Of a DNA stretch of 64,000 nucleotides, positions 1-12,732 are shown piece after piece. The number at the start of each line of letters is the position of its first letter. Positions within the stretch are counted from its first letter, which is position 1. Under the pieces are notes generated by a model, which was not told the DNA's origin, searched no databases, and was given only the letters and a program-made list of their open reading frames with translations. The stretch covers positions 124,001 through 188,000 of the forward strand of contig QUOL01000026.1 in assembly GCA_009761415.1 (NCBI GenBank). Reading direction: 5' to 3'. The stretch comes from Sarcomyxa edulis (Eukaryota > Basidiomycota > Agaricomycetes > Agaricales > Mycenaceae). The translations under genes and the position numbers were made by a program.

Positions 1-3000
1 ATGACGCCATGTACCGATGCAGAGAAGTCGGGAAAGTCCAATCGGAAGGAAGCTGAAGAGTGTTGGCATCTATAAATTCGGCAGGGATAGAGGTAGGCAT
101 CGATGAGGCTGGTTCTTTTTCTGCAGTAGTCGAGACGAGAATGTCATCTGGGGGATTTTCGTGTAGCGCAATGGCTTTTGCTCGCAACTTTGTGAATTCA
201 GAGATGCCAAGAGCGTGTATACTCAGTATCGGTTGGGCAATGCGGGTTTTGGGCACTTGGGGTATAGGAGAATCACGATCCACCGCGACATCTATTGGAT
301 CCAGATCGACAGAGTCGAACATGCTAACCGGACCAAAGGCAAACTGAGAATCTCCGTCCATACGTGTACCGTGCGTCTGGATTTGAGACTGTTGAGCGGA
401 TGTAGCCTGGTACGAGTCAAAAGAAAGAGGCATGAATCCTGCGCGTTCGGATTCAAATTCGTCAACGCCGAAAGAGTTGCTGTTGACATCGGGTCCAGAA
501 ACAGAAGTCAAAGCGTCACCGCCAGAAACAGAACCAGCATGATCGTAGTCAAATAGCTCAGATGTGTCAAGTTGTGACTCGTCGTAAGAGTGTCCAAACG
601 GCTCGAGACGGGGAGAGAATACAGGAGGCATGTTTTCCTTGTCCGCGTCCTGAGGGAACGAATCACATAATTCCGTGGTCATACCATGGACAGGCATGAA
701 CGATTGTTCCTTCAAAATTTCGCCATGAGGAATTGAGATGCCCGAGTCATCCACATGCACATGACCGTCAGAATCATTCATACTAGCGCGGAGTCGTTTC
801 AAGGGTCTTTGTGAGTATGCTTGATAGTCGACAGCGTCCTCACGAAGAGCAAGATCGGGACCATCTCGATCGAGGAAATCCTCCGCTACATCCTCGGGAT
901 CGCCGCAGTCGTAGGGAACTCCAGCCAGCCGTCGTCGTTCCTCCCTGGTCAGCACAATCCCACAATGGGCAACGTCAGAGCTGAAACTTGATCCGATGTG
1001 ACTTTCCGCATCCCGGGTGGGGTCCGAGCCTCTCCAGTGATCCTTATCGACAAAATCGCCTGTAAGAATGACCTGGTCCAGGAGCAATTTAACATCTGCG
1101 TCGATGTCGCCATTATCCAGAATTGTCTGCACTCCAGCTAAGTCCTCATGCGAGGGAGGTTTTCCGTCAAATTTGAATGGCCTTTTTGGAACACGAAGAG
1201 ATATCAGTTTGAATGTAAGCAGGACGCAGAGATGGACGAAGAACCTCCAAGACAACTCGATCGTGAGCGATTTTAATCCTTTTGCCTTTTTGAGATATCC
1301 TCCACCTGCATCAGATGGGTAACTCTGCCCACTCCTTGAGGGCTTCGGAGGTAATGGAGCTAGGAGTTGTTGCAGGTCGGCAGGCAAAAACACATTCGCT
1401 GCTGAATGCTGATTCGGAGACGGCAAAACTGGGACTAGATTTTATACGAAAGTTGTTGAGACGTGTGGGCAGACAACGAAGCAAGGCGCACCTTCCATGA
1501 GCGGGAACCGATCTTGGCCTTGTGCATCATCCAATTTGGCCTTCAGAATTATGTCTTCTTTATCTTCGTGTTGGACACTCGCATAGAAATCTTTCACCTC
1601 TATATCGAAAGATTCTACATCATTCGTAGTATTGGGGTACACTTGAAGCCTGTCAAGACGTTCAAGGGCGGACGGAGGCTGTCCGAGCATCGATGATGGA
1701 GCAGGGGAAGGCTCTCGAAAGGCCTCTAGGACCGGGATCGTCGATTTTGGGAGTCCCGGTAAAAGTGATGTCAGGAACGTTCCAAGTCTAGGCGCACCAG
1801 AATTATGATTAGTAAGGTATAAGATGGTGATGCAGAGAAGCAAAGACGTTTTATCTTCGCCAATGACTGGTATCTTTGTGTTCAGTCCGTGGATCTTCTC
1901 AGCACGAGGAAACTCTATTTGGTCTATGATACCAAAGAGTTAGTTCTCGAGCATGTATTGCGTAATGGTGAGACGGACCTATCTTGGCGTCGTTGAGAGC
2001 CTTGATTGCGAGGTCCGGTGCATATTCAATGTCTGTGTTTGGCGACGATAGAAGGAAACGTCGGAGCTCCAATTCATCAATTTCTTCTTGGCTCTGGCTT
2101 GATGTGCGAGATGGGGCATCGGATGGAGAAGAGTTATTGTAGGTTTCTAGAAGAGTCATCAATTTAGTATCGGCTCTTTGATGGAGATGGTGAACATGAG
2201 CTTACGCCAGCCATTAATGACGACCATATGCTCTTTGTATAAGTCGACCTCTTCATTCTCCATCTTGACCTTTGGTAAGATGACCGAGGCCAGGTCTACC
2301 ATGCTCGATGGCCTGGTATGAGAAGTCGTACAGTCAGAATGAGGGTCTACGTGAGATCCTCTTTCGTTGACCCTGGGGAAGATAGGCATAAACTGTGGTT
2401 CAGGAGGATCATACAACGAGGTTGAAGAGTATCCTCGAAGAAAATCGTTGAATTCCTGATTGATCTTGGGCGGGCCTGCCGCACGAGTTGAGGGAAATAC
2501 AGCGTGTACTGATTTGAGTAGTGATGACATTGCTGTACGAGTTTCTGCGTGTATAATGGGACGCAGGTTTCTATGGGGAGTTATAATAGAGTATAAACCG
2601 GGGGGGGGGGAGGAAAAAAACATACAGGGCGTCGTCCCGTTTAATTTGAGCTTCATCAACGGGGGGAGCCTCAGTGATTTGAATTTTTGGGCACCGGGAA
2701 TCCGATGAAGTGAGAAAATCTAGGTAAGAAGATGGAATCGATTCGAATATGGGATGTGATCTTGCTCCTAATTTGGGTGTTTCACGGATGGATTTGAGTG
2801 TCAGTACGGGAGACATGGGCTGGTGGAGTTGTAAGTCGTATCCGGCTAGTAGTTCACGTGTAATGATTAGAATAAGTGCATATCACAAAAGAAGCGCATA
2901 CAATCAGCTTCGTCCTCGTTCCATATTCGCTCTATGGCAGTTTTTGAATTACCAAGACGGACGGACAGAGCCTTCTTGATATGTTGAATGGTTTCTGGTT

Positions 3001-3319
3001 TCGTGAATAGTTTTTCTTCGTATGGTTGCAAGCTATGCAGTCCGTATATCTTAGAAAGAGTATCGAATGGATCAGACGGTTGTAAGGTAAGCAGCAAGGT
3101 GGGGTCTGCAATGAGAGGAATCTCATAGAGGCACGTCGAGAGTAGCTAGAGCCATAGGATCAGTAAGACGATATATATAAAGATACGCTTCCCAGCCTAT
3201 TCACCTCGGAAACGGCGTCCGCCGTGACAGTCATGTAGTCAACAGTGAGGTGCGTATGCACGTAGCCTGACTCCAATAGCAGACTACGAATATTGGCTCG
3301 GACGCGTAATTCTTCCATT
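1..3319 (-). CDS. Large uncharacterised multi-exon protein, 3' end outside the window
   Basis: I do not recognise this protein. The first exon opens near 3319 with MEELRVRANIRSLLLESGY. Further coding pieces lie at about 3120-2910 (LLTLQPSDPFDTLSKIYGLHS...), 2800-2200 (an ESIPSSYLDFL segment, then INQEFNDFLRGYSSTSLYDPPEPQF), 2150-1960 and 1840-1480. A single open frame then runs from about 1313 to the left edge of the window; it begins after an acceptor, so it has no ATG of its own. That last exon contains a hydrophobic stretch (SWRFFVHLCVLLTF), then long acidic, Ser/Asp-rich disordered sequence. Introns are short and GT-AG. The stop codon lies beyond base 1. The mix of short ordered exons and a long acidic tail would suit a nuclear scaffold or meiotic factor, but nothing visible fixes a function. 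Exact splice sites are approximate. Confidence 0.6.
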
Positions 3320-3574
3320 GCGAGGATATGTCAGTGTGAGAAGGTGTGCAGTCCTGCAGAAAAGATCAGTTGGAAAAGAGCAAGAAAAGAATTCGAGTTC
3401 GAGTGAGAAGAAGAGACGCGTGCGGTAACGGTCGTGATCATGTCACCCACATGTGACTTCTAGTCGCGTCGCGCGTCGGCCGTATACAAATATTTACTAA
3501 CTCACTGACCCGTGATGGAAGATGTTGCTTTTTCACGGACATTAGAGCTACGATTTATCTGCATAACGGTAAGT

Positions 3575-5009
3575 TTACTGTTTAACAATTGCCCTGCCCT
3601 TCACTGCAGCACGGATCACAGGCTCCAATGCGAATGTTTGATCCTCAGGTTTTACAGAGTAAAGCCTGTCCCACAGAGGCTGAATAGGTTTAGGCGTTGG
3701 CCATGCTAAATCTTCGTTCCGAAGCCAGAGCCGCAAGAAATGTCGTCTAGCATGCACAATGCTCATTGAGATTTATATCATCCCATATGAAAGGAGATCA
3801 GCTCACGTTTTAGCTTCGCTATCCTTGAAGCCATCCCTCGCATGAAATATACTTAGGTTGTTAATATACTGGATATCGCCCTTTTGGAAATTAAGACCGA
3901 GGGAATATTTCTCAGCGAGAAAGTGAAGCGTGTCGAGGGCTTCTGCCTGAGCTTCCGTGATTGGCGGAATGTTTGGTGATCGAGGAAGACCAAGATAACC
4001 CGTAGAGTATCGTCGTCCGTATTGTATGATGATTTTAGAGTCGAGATAGTATAGCAGAGGTCGTAAGGTATATGGAGGATCCCCACCAAATCTACGACAA
4101 CACAGATAATCAGCATCACACTACATCTCATCGTGGAGGATATGACAAAGACGATACGCACCCATCAACAAACCATGGCTCAGCTAGAGTCTTTATTAAG
4201 TCCGGTCTCGTCTTCGCAATCTCGTTATACACCTTCCAACTACTACTGATCCTCGATACTCCGCCTTCCTCTGCAGTTTCCAGAGCAAACAACGAGACGA
4301 TGTCTGCCTGATCTGTATGGAACACTTGCTTGTCCGTTGTATATGCAGGACCTCCAATTTCTTCTGCACGATGGGTGGGTGTGAGATCTTTGATGTGAGA
4401 TAACACCCCTCCATTCTTGTCTTGTAGGCCGCGAGTAGAGCCGATGTAGGAAGAGATCCCCGTGTAAATTAGGACGTTATCTGCGCGGGAGTAGGAGGAC
4501 ACTGGAATGGTGCGTAAGACAAAGAAACCTCTTCCAGCATGTAATTCCTTCGCAAGAGAAGCCAGAATCGGGCCGAGTGTCGGCAAAGGAAAGGTCGACG
4601 TCGAGATATGACCAAAATGTTTATTCAATCCTAATCATGAGAGGTGAGGGGTGTCTTCAGTTCTTATGAGGGAAGGAAACGCACCATGAAAATGATGTAC
4701 CGCATCGTCTATCTCCTTCAAGTGTTCAGCACTCAGTTCAAACACCCACTGCTTTTCGTTATCCCAGTCTTTGCCTTCCCAGACGAGTGGGGAGTCCAAG
4801 TGCGATGGAAACCCTTCTGGTAAAGCCGTCAAAGGAAGGGAAGGATCCGCTTGAAGTCGTCGAGCCGTACGAGCTTTCCATTTAGCTTCGTCTGGATGAT
4901 AAGATATATCAGGCTGTTTGGCGAGAGCCTTGATTGGTACGTCTCCTTGTAAGAAGTTGAGATTAGAAGTGTCGTTCAGAGTGGGGGCTTGCACTGCGAC
5001 GGGAGACAT
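3575..5009 (-). CDS. TauD/TfdA (clavaminate synthase-like) Fe(II)/2-oxoglutarate dioxygenase, copy 1
   Basis: Predicted non-haem iron oxygenase of the taurine dioxygenase/clavaminate synthase-like fold. Exon 1 (5009 to about 4684) encodes MSPVAVQAPTLND... and ends in VHHFHG; a phase-1 intron joins it to LNKHFGHI. The body carries the metal-binding HxD as VFHTDQADIVSLFALE and the family segment GGVSRISSSWKVYNEIA. The distal iron ligand region follows as NNLSIFHARDGFKD, then RHFLRLWLRNEDLAW supplies the arginine expected to hold 2-oxoglutarate. The stop codon is at 3575. Total length is about 370 residues, normal for fungal members. The substrate cannot be read from sequence; sulfonates and other small acids are used by characterised relatives. 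A close paralogue with the same exon plan follows immediately (5243-6722). Confidence 0.85.
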
Positions 5010-5242
5010 TGTGTCGTGGTAGGAAAGACACTATTCTGTTATGGGATCTCTCGCACTTATCATTGCTATCAAGATTCGAATGGTGCAATTATGGCGTCGA
5101 TTCCGTGGTGTCCCATGACGCCTTATGAGTTACATCACTTGCAGTGATACCTATATGTGAGATAAGCGAACCAGTAGCAACGAGAACGATTCCTAACGCA
5201 GGATTGAGAGTCTAAGTACATACAAAAGGTATCATTGCTGCC

Positions 5243-6722
5243 TTAATATCTAGCGCCACCTCTGGAAGCACCTCTGATCTCAGGTTCCAGAGGGAATGTC
5301 TGCTCGTCAGGAGTGACCGAATAATACAGTCTCTTCCAAGTAGGTTCAAGCTCCGCGGGAATCTTCCACGCCAGGTCTTCATTGCGGAGCCAGAGACGGA
5401 GGAGATGACGGCTGAAATAAAGAACGCGATGAAGCAGACGATCAACGATGACAAATCAATTTGCTCACGTATGTTCAGGTGTGTCGGTGAACGCATCCCT
5501 AGCGTGGAAGACGCTCAGGTTGTTGATGTACTGTAAATCACCCTTTTGGAAATTAAGGCCGAGTGAATACTTCTCGCCTAAGAAATGAAGAATATCGAGA
5601 GCTTCGGCTTGGGCTTCGGTGATGGGCGGGATGTTGGTAGATCGAGGGAGACCAAGGAAACCTGTGAATATACGGCGGGCATACTGAACGATGATCTTCG
5701 AGTCGTGGTAGTAGAGTAGAGGTCGGGTCGTATATGGGGGTGCACCGCCAAATCTACAGGCTTGTTTTCAGAAGAATTCTCAAGGATGCAGACAGAAATA
5801 CGAACGTATCCAGAGGCCACGGCTCAGAAAGAGTCTTGATCAAGTCCGGTCTCGTCGCCGCTATCTCGTTGTATACCTTCCAGGTGCTACTAATGCGCGA
5901 AACGCCACCCTCCGCCGCAATCTCGAGAGCAAACAACGAGATGATGTCCCCGGCGTCAGTGTGAAATACCTAGCAGTTACAAAACGTGAGCAAAGGGAAC
6001 TACTTTTGTTTAAGAGATAGAAAATAATGACCTGCTTATCGGTGGTATACGCAGGTGCGCCGATTGTCTTCGCAGGGTGAATATCTGTGAGGTCTTTGAT
6101 ATGCGCTAGCACGACTCCATTCTTGTCTTGGACGCCACGGATGGACCCAATGTACGACGATACTCCAGCGTATATAAGAGCATTATCTGCACGCGAATAA
6201 GAGGAGACGGGAATGGTTCTGATAACGAAAAATCCGCGTCCTGTGTGGAGTTCACGAGCGAGATCGGTGAGGATTGGACCCAATTTCGGAAGAGGGAACG
6301 TGGACTGGGAAATGTGACCGAGAGGTTTATTCAAGCCTAGACATGAACCAGTCAGTCAGAAGTCAGAATGTACACGTTGAAATAGGCTGCGTACCATGAA
6401 AGTGGTGGACAGCGTCATCTATCTCCTTCAATTCAGTAGCAGAAAGGTCATAAACCCATTCCTTCTCGCTCTTCCAGTCTTTTCCTTCCCAGACGAGAGG
6501 AGAATCGACCTTAGCGGGGAATCCCTGAGGAAGAGGGGTTGTAGGGAGCGTAGGATCCTCCGCGAGTCGACGAGCAGTCCTCGCCTTCCATTTCAGTTCA
6601 TCTGGCTGATACTGGATGTCAGGTTGTTTTGGCTCGCTGTCCTGGGTTCTATGAGTGGAGATGTTGAGGGTGTCTTTGAGGACATCTGCAACGTCTGAAA
6701 CGGTAGTTGTGATAGTAGCCAT
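5243..6722 (-). CDS. TauD/TfdA (clavaminate synthase-like) dioxygenase, copy 2
   Basis: Tandem paralogue of the 3575-5009 gene. The chosen start (6722, MATITTTVSDVADVL) matches the position of the neighbour's start. An in-frame upstream Met at 6926 would add an Arg/Ser-rich leader that could be a mitochondrial presequence, so the start is not certain. Exon 1 ends in VHHFHG and joins LNKPLGHISQSTFPL across a phase-1 intron, as in copy 1. An extra intron near 5970-6035 separates AYTTDKQ from the HxD motif FHTDAGDIISLFALE. The C-terminal exon reads RHLLRLWLRNEDLAWKIP and ends at 5243. The iron ligands and the 2-oxoglutarate arginine are present, so the enzyme should be active. The intron present in only one copy gives a relative marker for the duplication. 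Confidence 0.85.
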
Positions 6723-7018
6723 GAGGGAATCAAGGAGATAAGAGGAAGGATAGAGAGATGATTGTGAACGCAAGAATCTGACTTGATAAAGATATAAACA
6801 GCTCGGTAAGGAGTTGCAAAAAGGCGGTCGAATGGTGTGAGATGGCGTGAAACTGCGAGAAGACTGTAAGCAAGATCTCACGTGACTTCTAATGCTGAAC
6901 ATGCGCGCAAAACAATGCGGAGGCATTCCGCAAAGACGGGGATAGATATTGAAATTACAAGAGATTCCAGATTCCAGAAAGCAAAGAATGAGATAGCCGG
7001 GAGCAATGGTAGGCCAGT

Positions 7019-8492
7019 CTAAAGTTTCGACCGAACTGGAGCATTGATATCGATGGTATCAAGGATGTTGCAGATAGCCTGCGCTAACTCATCTGGTTTC
7101 TCCTGGACAACCTGATATCAAAAGTCACCTTAGGATTCGTATTTACAAACCAAGAAAATATGACCACACCATATGCCCCGTATCTTCAATTCTTGCGACA
7201 GATGCAGCCAGTCTAGGAAAATCATTGCTCAGAGAGTCTTGAATATGGGTAGGCCTATTTACAACCAGACGCTAAGATTTACAGTAAGCGAGATGTCATG
7301 TCGAAGGCTAACTCACACTATCTCTGCCCTGCTACCCCATACAACATGGATAGGGAGCGAATGACATACACGTCCCATCTCGACAGCAGCCTCGAAATGA
7401 GGATAGATATCAGGATAGGATATTGCTTCTTGATTGCGATCACATTTCAAGATGACCCGGGGCGGTGGGTCGGGAGCATCTTGAAGACCATAGTCCTGAA
7501 CGATGGTCAGCGAGAACATTCTAGACAAAACGGTGTAAGAAGGGCTTACGACCAGCAATCGAACAACTCGAGAATCCCACAGGTTCCAGGGAAATCGTTT
7601 GCTCAGCCACGTGAATGCTTCATCCTTGTTAGACCATGTGTCACGTCGAACGGAGGTGGCAGCAACGACAAATTTGATACTCGCGGTTCGAGCATCGAAC
7701 TGGGCATCGAATACTTCTTTGGTGACAATTGTAGGCTCTACGAGGATGAGGGCGACATATGGTAGGCAGGAAGCCAGGAATTCCTTCACGGTAAGCATTC
7801 TAGGATTAGACTACTCAGATGAGGGGGAATAGGAGCTTTGACAAGAACCTACACAGCGCCCGCTCCGGCGGAATGGCCCATAGGTACGATACGGTGGCCT
7901 CTCATACGCGCTGATCGTACGAAAGCAGTGATGGCACTTGCCCATTCGAAGACAGCTGAAACTTAGCCATCAGAAAACGGAAATCCACGCGACTACAAGA
8001 TGGAGCTTACAAACGCCTTGAGGTCGAGATCCTAGTGCATCCTGATTGAGCACAGCTGCATCTCCATGATTCTGCCAGTCGAATGCCCAAACTTCACGGA
8101 TCTTATGAAATTTGTCTTTCGAACGCTGGAGTTGGAAAACACGTCCGATGGTGGGTTCCCATTGCTCTTTATCTGAACAAAATAGGGTAAACTGGACGAA
8201 ATTACCGGAAGTCAAGATGAAGTTCCTTACGCGATCCTATGCAATGTGCGGTCAACAGTGTCAAGCCATCTGTTTCGGCGAGTGAAGTAGATGTCGTATA
8301 TCGCTTCGCTGTCATCTTAAGACCGGAACCAGATGGACCCTCTCTGGCAGGGCTATCAAAGACAAAGGATTCAGCTCTCAGCGATCGCATCTGCAGGTGG
8401 GGTTCGTGAGGAAATTGTTCATCTGTGGGCTTCGAGAGATCATACCGACATCCTGATTTTATGGTGGAAGATTCGGATAGAGAGGGGATCAT
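7019..8492 (-). CDS. Alpha/beta-hydrolase fold protein
   Basis: Serine hydrolase of the alpha/beta fold. Exon 1 (8492-8230) encodes MIPSLSESSTIKSGCRYDL and runs to a conserved-looking GLTLLTAHCIGSRK. The next exons carry EQWEPTIGRVFQL and VWAFDWQNHGDAA. The nucleophile elbow is GHSAGAGA at about 7860-7880 (minus strand RIVPMGHSAGAGA). Downstream exons contain a segment with LPYVALILVEPTI, then SRAEIV, which fits the acid-residue strand. The catalytic histidine lies in RIEDTGHMVVQEKPDE near 7100-7180, split by an intron. The stop is at 7019. Length is about 380 residues. The family in agaricomycetes is large and poorly characterised, so I would not name a substrate. It could be an esterase, a lipase-like enzyme or a lactonase. 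Confidence 0.75.
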
Positions 8493-9580
8493 TGCTGGGT
8501 GTCGAACGCTTTATTTGAGCTATCTCTAGACGGAATTCGAAGTTAAGAGCACTAGGCGGGTGTCTGGGAAGAGCACAAGTTTCGAAGTCTGACCACGGAC
8601 CTTGCACTGAACGCCACCGGAACTTTGCTAACTTCCCTCATCGTCTCCTCGATACACGCGTTTTCCTATCTGTATCGAGAGGAATGGACCACATCTTGAG
8701 GATATATAGGCGGATAACATTACCAACTTGTTACGCTCACGATACGAGTCTCTTTCTTGCGGAAAACTTGCGAAAAACACGGTTTTTATTCACTCAACTC
8801 TGACCTATCCTCGGTTCCATTCGCGGATCTGCTTTCTCCGGTCTTATACATACTTTCACGCTCCCATGAACAATTAACGCTCCCAGAGAGGGCGTATCTG
8901 CGTCGGAATCCGTTGACTTTGACCCGATAGCCACCTGGCTTCCTTGGAAGGCGAAGCGCCCAACTTCTACGCGGTTTTGACTCCCCACGAAGCGAATGCA
9001 GCTCATCCATGCGAATGGACCGCATTGAAGCATCGGACAGTGTACTTTTCCGCTATTGTTAGTCAGGTGCACTCCTTCCACCATTTCGTACGTCAAAAGT
9101 ACTCCTCTTTATCTACAATGGATGTCTGTAGGCTCCTGGTGCTTGTGAGATAAAATCGGAACGACGAACTTAGAATGTGATCCAGACCTCGTTGATAACT
9201 CAAATAGATAGGCACGGTACAGTGTTGTTGTCATTATCTTTTCCACGCAAAATTCTGACGCTTTGTGTACAGTCGAAGACTGAATATGTCTCTATCGTCG
9301 TTATCATCTCTGGTCAATGTCTACGCTATGTATAAGCTCTTGGCTGTCCGATATTGGCAGCCCAAATTTGTCTCAACTGAAACGCTGGATGTTCTCTACT
9401 CTTGGAACGGCCATCAAGACCGCGTTGTGGTCGCAGTCGTATTTGACCTCTGCTCTCTAAATTCATATCTGCGCCTGCGCATATCGACAACGACATGATC
9501 CACCCCGTTCTGCGAGGATGTTTTGACACGGCGCAGCTGATACAGCCTTGCAATTGCATTACCAGGGACCGAGCGCTTTG
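8493..9580. other. Intergenic region with no supported gene
   Basis: This gap of about 1.1 kb separates the alpha/beta hydrolase (divergent, minus strand) from the sedolisin gene. Short open frames occur on both strands but show no splice logic, motif or codon pattern I can support. It probably holds the two divergent promoters. Confidence 0.5.
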
Positions 9581-9587
9581 TATAAAA
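9581..9587 (+). promoter_or_regulatory. TATA-box-like element upstream of the sedolisin
   Basis: TATAAAA lies 77 bp upstream of the ATG at 9664. The distance is reasonable for a fungal TATA box giving a 5' leader of about 40-50 nt. Assignment is by sequence and position only. Confidence 0.45.
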
Positions 9588-9663
9588 CCTCGAGTCTTCG
9601 TATGAAAACAATGTCCCATAATTTTCATCAAAGCATTCCTCCCCAGCCTACACTACCGTGACC

Positions 9664-12350
9664 ATGCGCATATCTCTCTTCGTCGCAATCTCTGTGTGCG
9701 CATCTTCGGTGGCAGCAGCTCCGCCTGCCATACGTAACAACTATATCGTTCACGAGAAACGCATAGATCATCCCTCATGGACACCTACGCGACGACTTGA
9801 GGGGCATGTACTTCTACCCCTACGCATTGGGCTGCGACAACAGAATCTGGAAGACCTACCCGATTTGCTGATGTCAGTCTCAGATCCCACTTCTCCCTCC
9901 TTTGGTCAGCATTGGAGTCCAGAGAAAGTAGCCGATGCATTCGCTCCCGACCCTCGTACTCAGGCAGCCGTCCAAGGATGGCTAGTCGACTCGGGATTCA
10001 AGATGGAGCGGCTTCGTTTGAGCCATAACAAGGCATGGATCGAGGTTCAGAATGCTACTGTCAGGGAGGTCGAACATCTCCTTGACACAGAGTATCATGC
10101 GTACACTCACACAACCGCAAAACAACACATTGGTACGCGCTAATTTCCTTACATATACCAAAGTCGTTCTAATCTCCTCGCAGGTTGTCACTCGTATTCT
10201 ATCCCAGATCATTTGCAGGAACACATTGATATAATCACTCCAACAGTACATTCGACCATCGAAGTCTCCGGTACGCCTGCTAAGGGAAGTTTGTCCGATG
10301 TATCCCCCAGAAAGCGAGACCTCAGACGCTCTCTTCCTACTGGTATATTGGGTTGCGACGAAATGGTCACTCCGGCGTGTCTTCAGTCCTTATATAACAT
10401 CACATACACGGCTCAGGTCAAATCAAACAACAGTTTTGCCATCGGTGAGTGCCGGTGTTCTGCTACATATTCGTTTACCGACTGAGGTGTATGTTCTCAT
10501 ACAGTCAGTCACGGTGGAAATTCCTTCTTACAGTCAGATCTCGACACGTTTTTTGCCAACTTCTCTCCAAGCTCAGTTGGGACGGCTCCGCTGTTCGTTT
10601 CCGTCGACGGAGGTGATCTCTTTTTCGTGTAATGATCCGACGGAGATCACTGCTGATACACATTATAGGAACCTTGGATGACGTCAATGAGACAGATCAT
10701 GGGGAGAACGATTGGGCCTTGGAGTATGCCATGACACTCGTGCATCCTCAAGAAGTCACAGTATTACAGGTCGGAGATAAAGACATATGTGAGAGACCAG
10801 CCCTATAGGACGCTACCTTCCAGCGATACTGAGCACCCTCCATTTCAGCTGCATACGAGGGAGGATTCCCCGGCTTCAATGAATGGCTCGACGCTGTCGA
10901 CGGCTCATATTGCACTTTTGAGGGAGGCGACGATCTGACATTCGACCCCCAATTTCCCAATCCGCGTCCTGGAGGGTTCAATGATCATTCTTGCGGTATC
11001 ATCAAACCTCCCAATGTCGTTTCAATCTCATCGGCTGACGAAGAACACCGTCTCACTCCTTTCTATACCGCGCGCCAGTGTCACGAGTACGCAAAATTGG
11101 GATTGATGGGTGTCAGCATACTGTATGGATCTGGAGATACTGGTGTTGCGGGTGCGACTACGGGATATTGTCTTGATAAGAATGGTATGTGCTCCCACAT
11201 TCATTTCTTTGTATGCAATCATAAGTCATCGTATTGTACATAGGTTCCGTAAACCCCAACGCCACAACGTTTAACCCTCCCTGGCCGGGCTCATGTCCTT
11301 GGATCACTTCCGTTGGAGGCACTCAGGTCAAGGCCAACGCATCTACTACTGATGCAGAACCAGAAGAAGTGTGGAACGAGGCTCTTGGCCTTGGCTTCTT
11401 CACATCCAGTGGAGGAGGCTTTAGCAACCGTTTTGCAACCCCTGGTTATCAAACCCATGCTGTCTCCACTTACCTATCTTACCTCCGAAAGAAAAACCCA
11501 GGCTTACTTGCACATTTCAATGCCACCGGGGTAAGCTCTTCATGACCTCTTTCTGTGTGTGTGAAATAATCATTCTAATTGACCTTGTAACTTGCAGCGT
11601 GGGTTCCCTGATCTCAGTATCAACGCGTGAGTCATCTGTATGGCTAGTCTATTTGAATTGAATCAAACTAAAATCCGTTCAGACGTCAATATGTCACAGT
11701 CGAAGATGGAGAACTCACCACAAACAGCGGGGTATCTGGTGGCACTCCTGTCGTTGGCTCCTTGATCACTCTTATCAACGACGCTCGTCTTGCCATCGGC
11801 AAGAAACCTGTCGGTAAGTCATTCTATGTTCAGATCCATCCAGTTGTCGATGCTGATTAAGTACCTCAACATGAACAGGTTTCATCAACCCAGTGGTTCG
11901 TTTTCCGGGTATCAGTTTCTTGTCGCAACTTCATTGACGATCGGACTGGCTCCCATCCCAGATCTATTCTCCTGCGTTCGCCTCTGCGTTTCGTGACATT
12001 ACGGCGGGTAGTAACACGGGGTGCAAAGGCTGTCAGTGTTTCTACTCATCCTCCCTTTCTCTTCTTGATCGTCCTCGTCATCTAAACACTCTTCTGGGAC
12101 TTTTTTTCAGTGCAAGGTGAACAGAATGGAGGCTTCCCTTCGTACGTTGCTTCAAACCTCTAGTATCATCTCATAACATCTCTCAACTCGACTGCTCCCT
12201 TTTGTATCTGCAGTGCTCCGGGATGGGACCCTGCAACCGGTATGTTTGGACCGTCATTATCATATACGCAAACCGCTGACCTCACGACGTGCAGGCCTAG
12301 GGACACCCGATCTATCCGTGCTGCTCAAGTTGTGGTCGGCATTACCCTGA
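9664..12350 (+). CDS. Secreted sedolisin-family (S53) peptidase with altered catalytic motif
   Basis: Tripeptidyl-peptidase/sedolisin type serine-carboxyl peptidase. Residues 1-18 (MRISLFVAISVCASSVAAA) form a signal peptide. A Pro-kumamolisin activation domain follows (PSFGQHWSPEKVADAFAP), then a LRRSLPTGILGCD linker and the catalytic domain. Family hallmarks seen are FVSVDGGTLDD, YGSGDTGVAG (oxyanion Asp region), CPWITSVGGTQV, the serine motif as SGVSGGTPVVGS, and a C-terminal calcium site made of RDITAGSNTG with GWDPATGLGTPDL. About ten short introns interrupt it; the first (10137 to about 10183) splits a Gly codon. The start is the ATG at 9664. Oddity: the usual E-x-x-L-D motif reads GENDWALEYA, so the Glu is present but the Asp is Ala. 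The serine motif also departs from SGTSxSxP. It may be an inactive or altered paralogue. Confidence 0.88.
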
Positions 12351-12732
12351 TAAAGAATCTCAATCTCAATCACAATCACAATCACTGCGGCCGACCAGCG
12401 TAATTCTGTTGAACGAGGTTGTGTCGTCCTGCAGACGTAGTACAAACATCCCTACATAGTCACTCTTTACCGTCGCGTAGCTAGTCTTCACACAATCTAA
12501 TACCGTACGTCCATTGTCTTCGGGTTAGTGTCAGTGCTCAGTCTTCCACTTCACAAATTCTTTATCCCGTAAATGATGTCTATAGCAAAGTATACAAATG
12601 CATTTCTTTTCTTCAAATGCAATGCATGAGACGAAGGATATGTAGTATCAGTAAGTAGGTGCATCGAATCACTTAGTCTGGAATCAAATGCCGCGATAAA
12701 ATCGTCAATCGAATCGACTTTTTTTCGACTCT
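12351..12732. other. Convergent 3' intergenic region
   Basis: This is the 382-bp gap between the sedolisin stop codon and the CCT3 stop codon, which converge. It contains AT-rich stretches suited to polyadenylation on both strands. I see no gene in it. Confidence 0.5.

Noticed and set aside
60..556. Plus-strand open frames over the left-edge gene
   Set aside because: They lie antisense to a continuous minus-strand exon and show no motif; shadows.
2590..2620. Run of ten G followed by A-rich bases
   Set aside because: Simple low-complexity sequence within an intron of the first gene; no structure or repeat partner found.
9658..9663. GTG start two codons before the sedolisin ATG
   Set aside because: A nuclear gene in a fungus should use ATG; the signal peptide fits the ATG at 9664.
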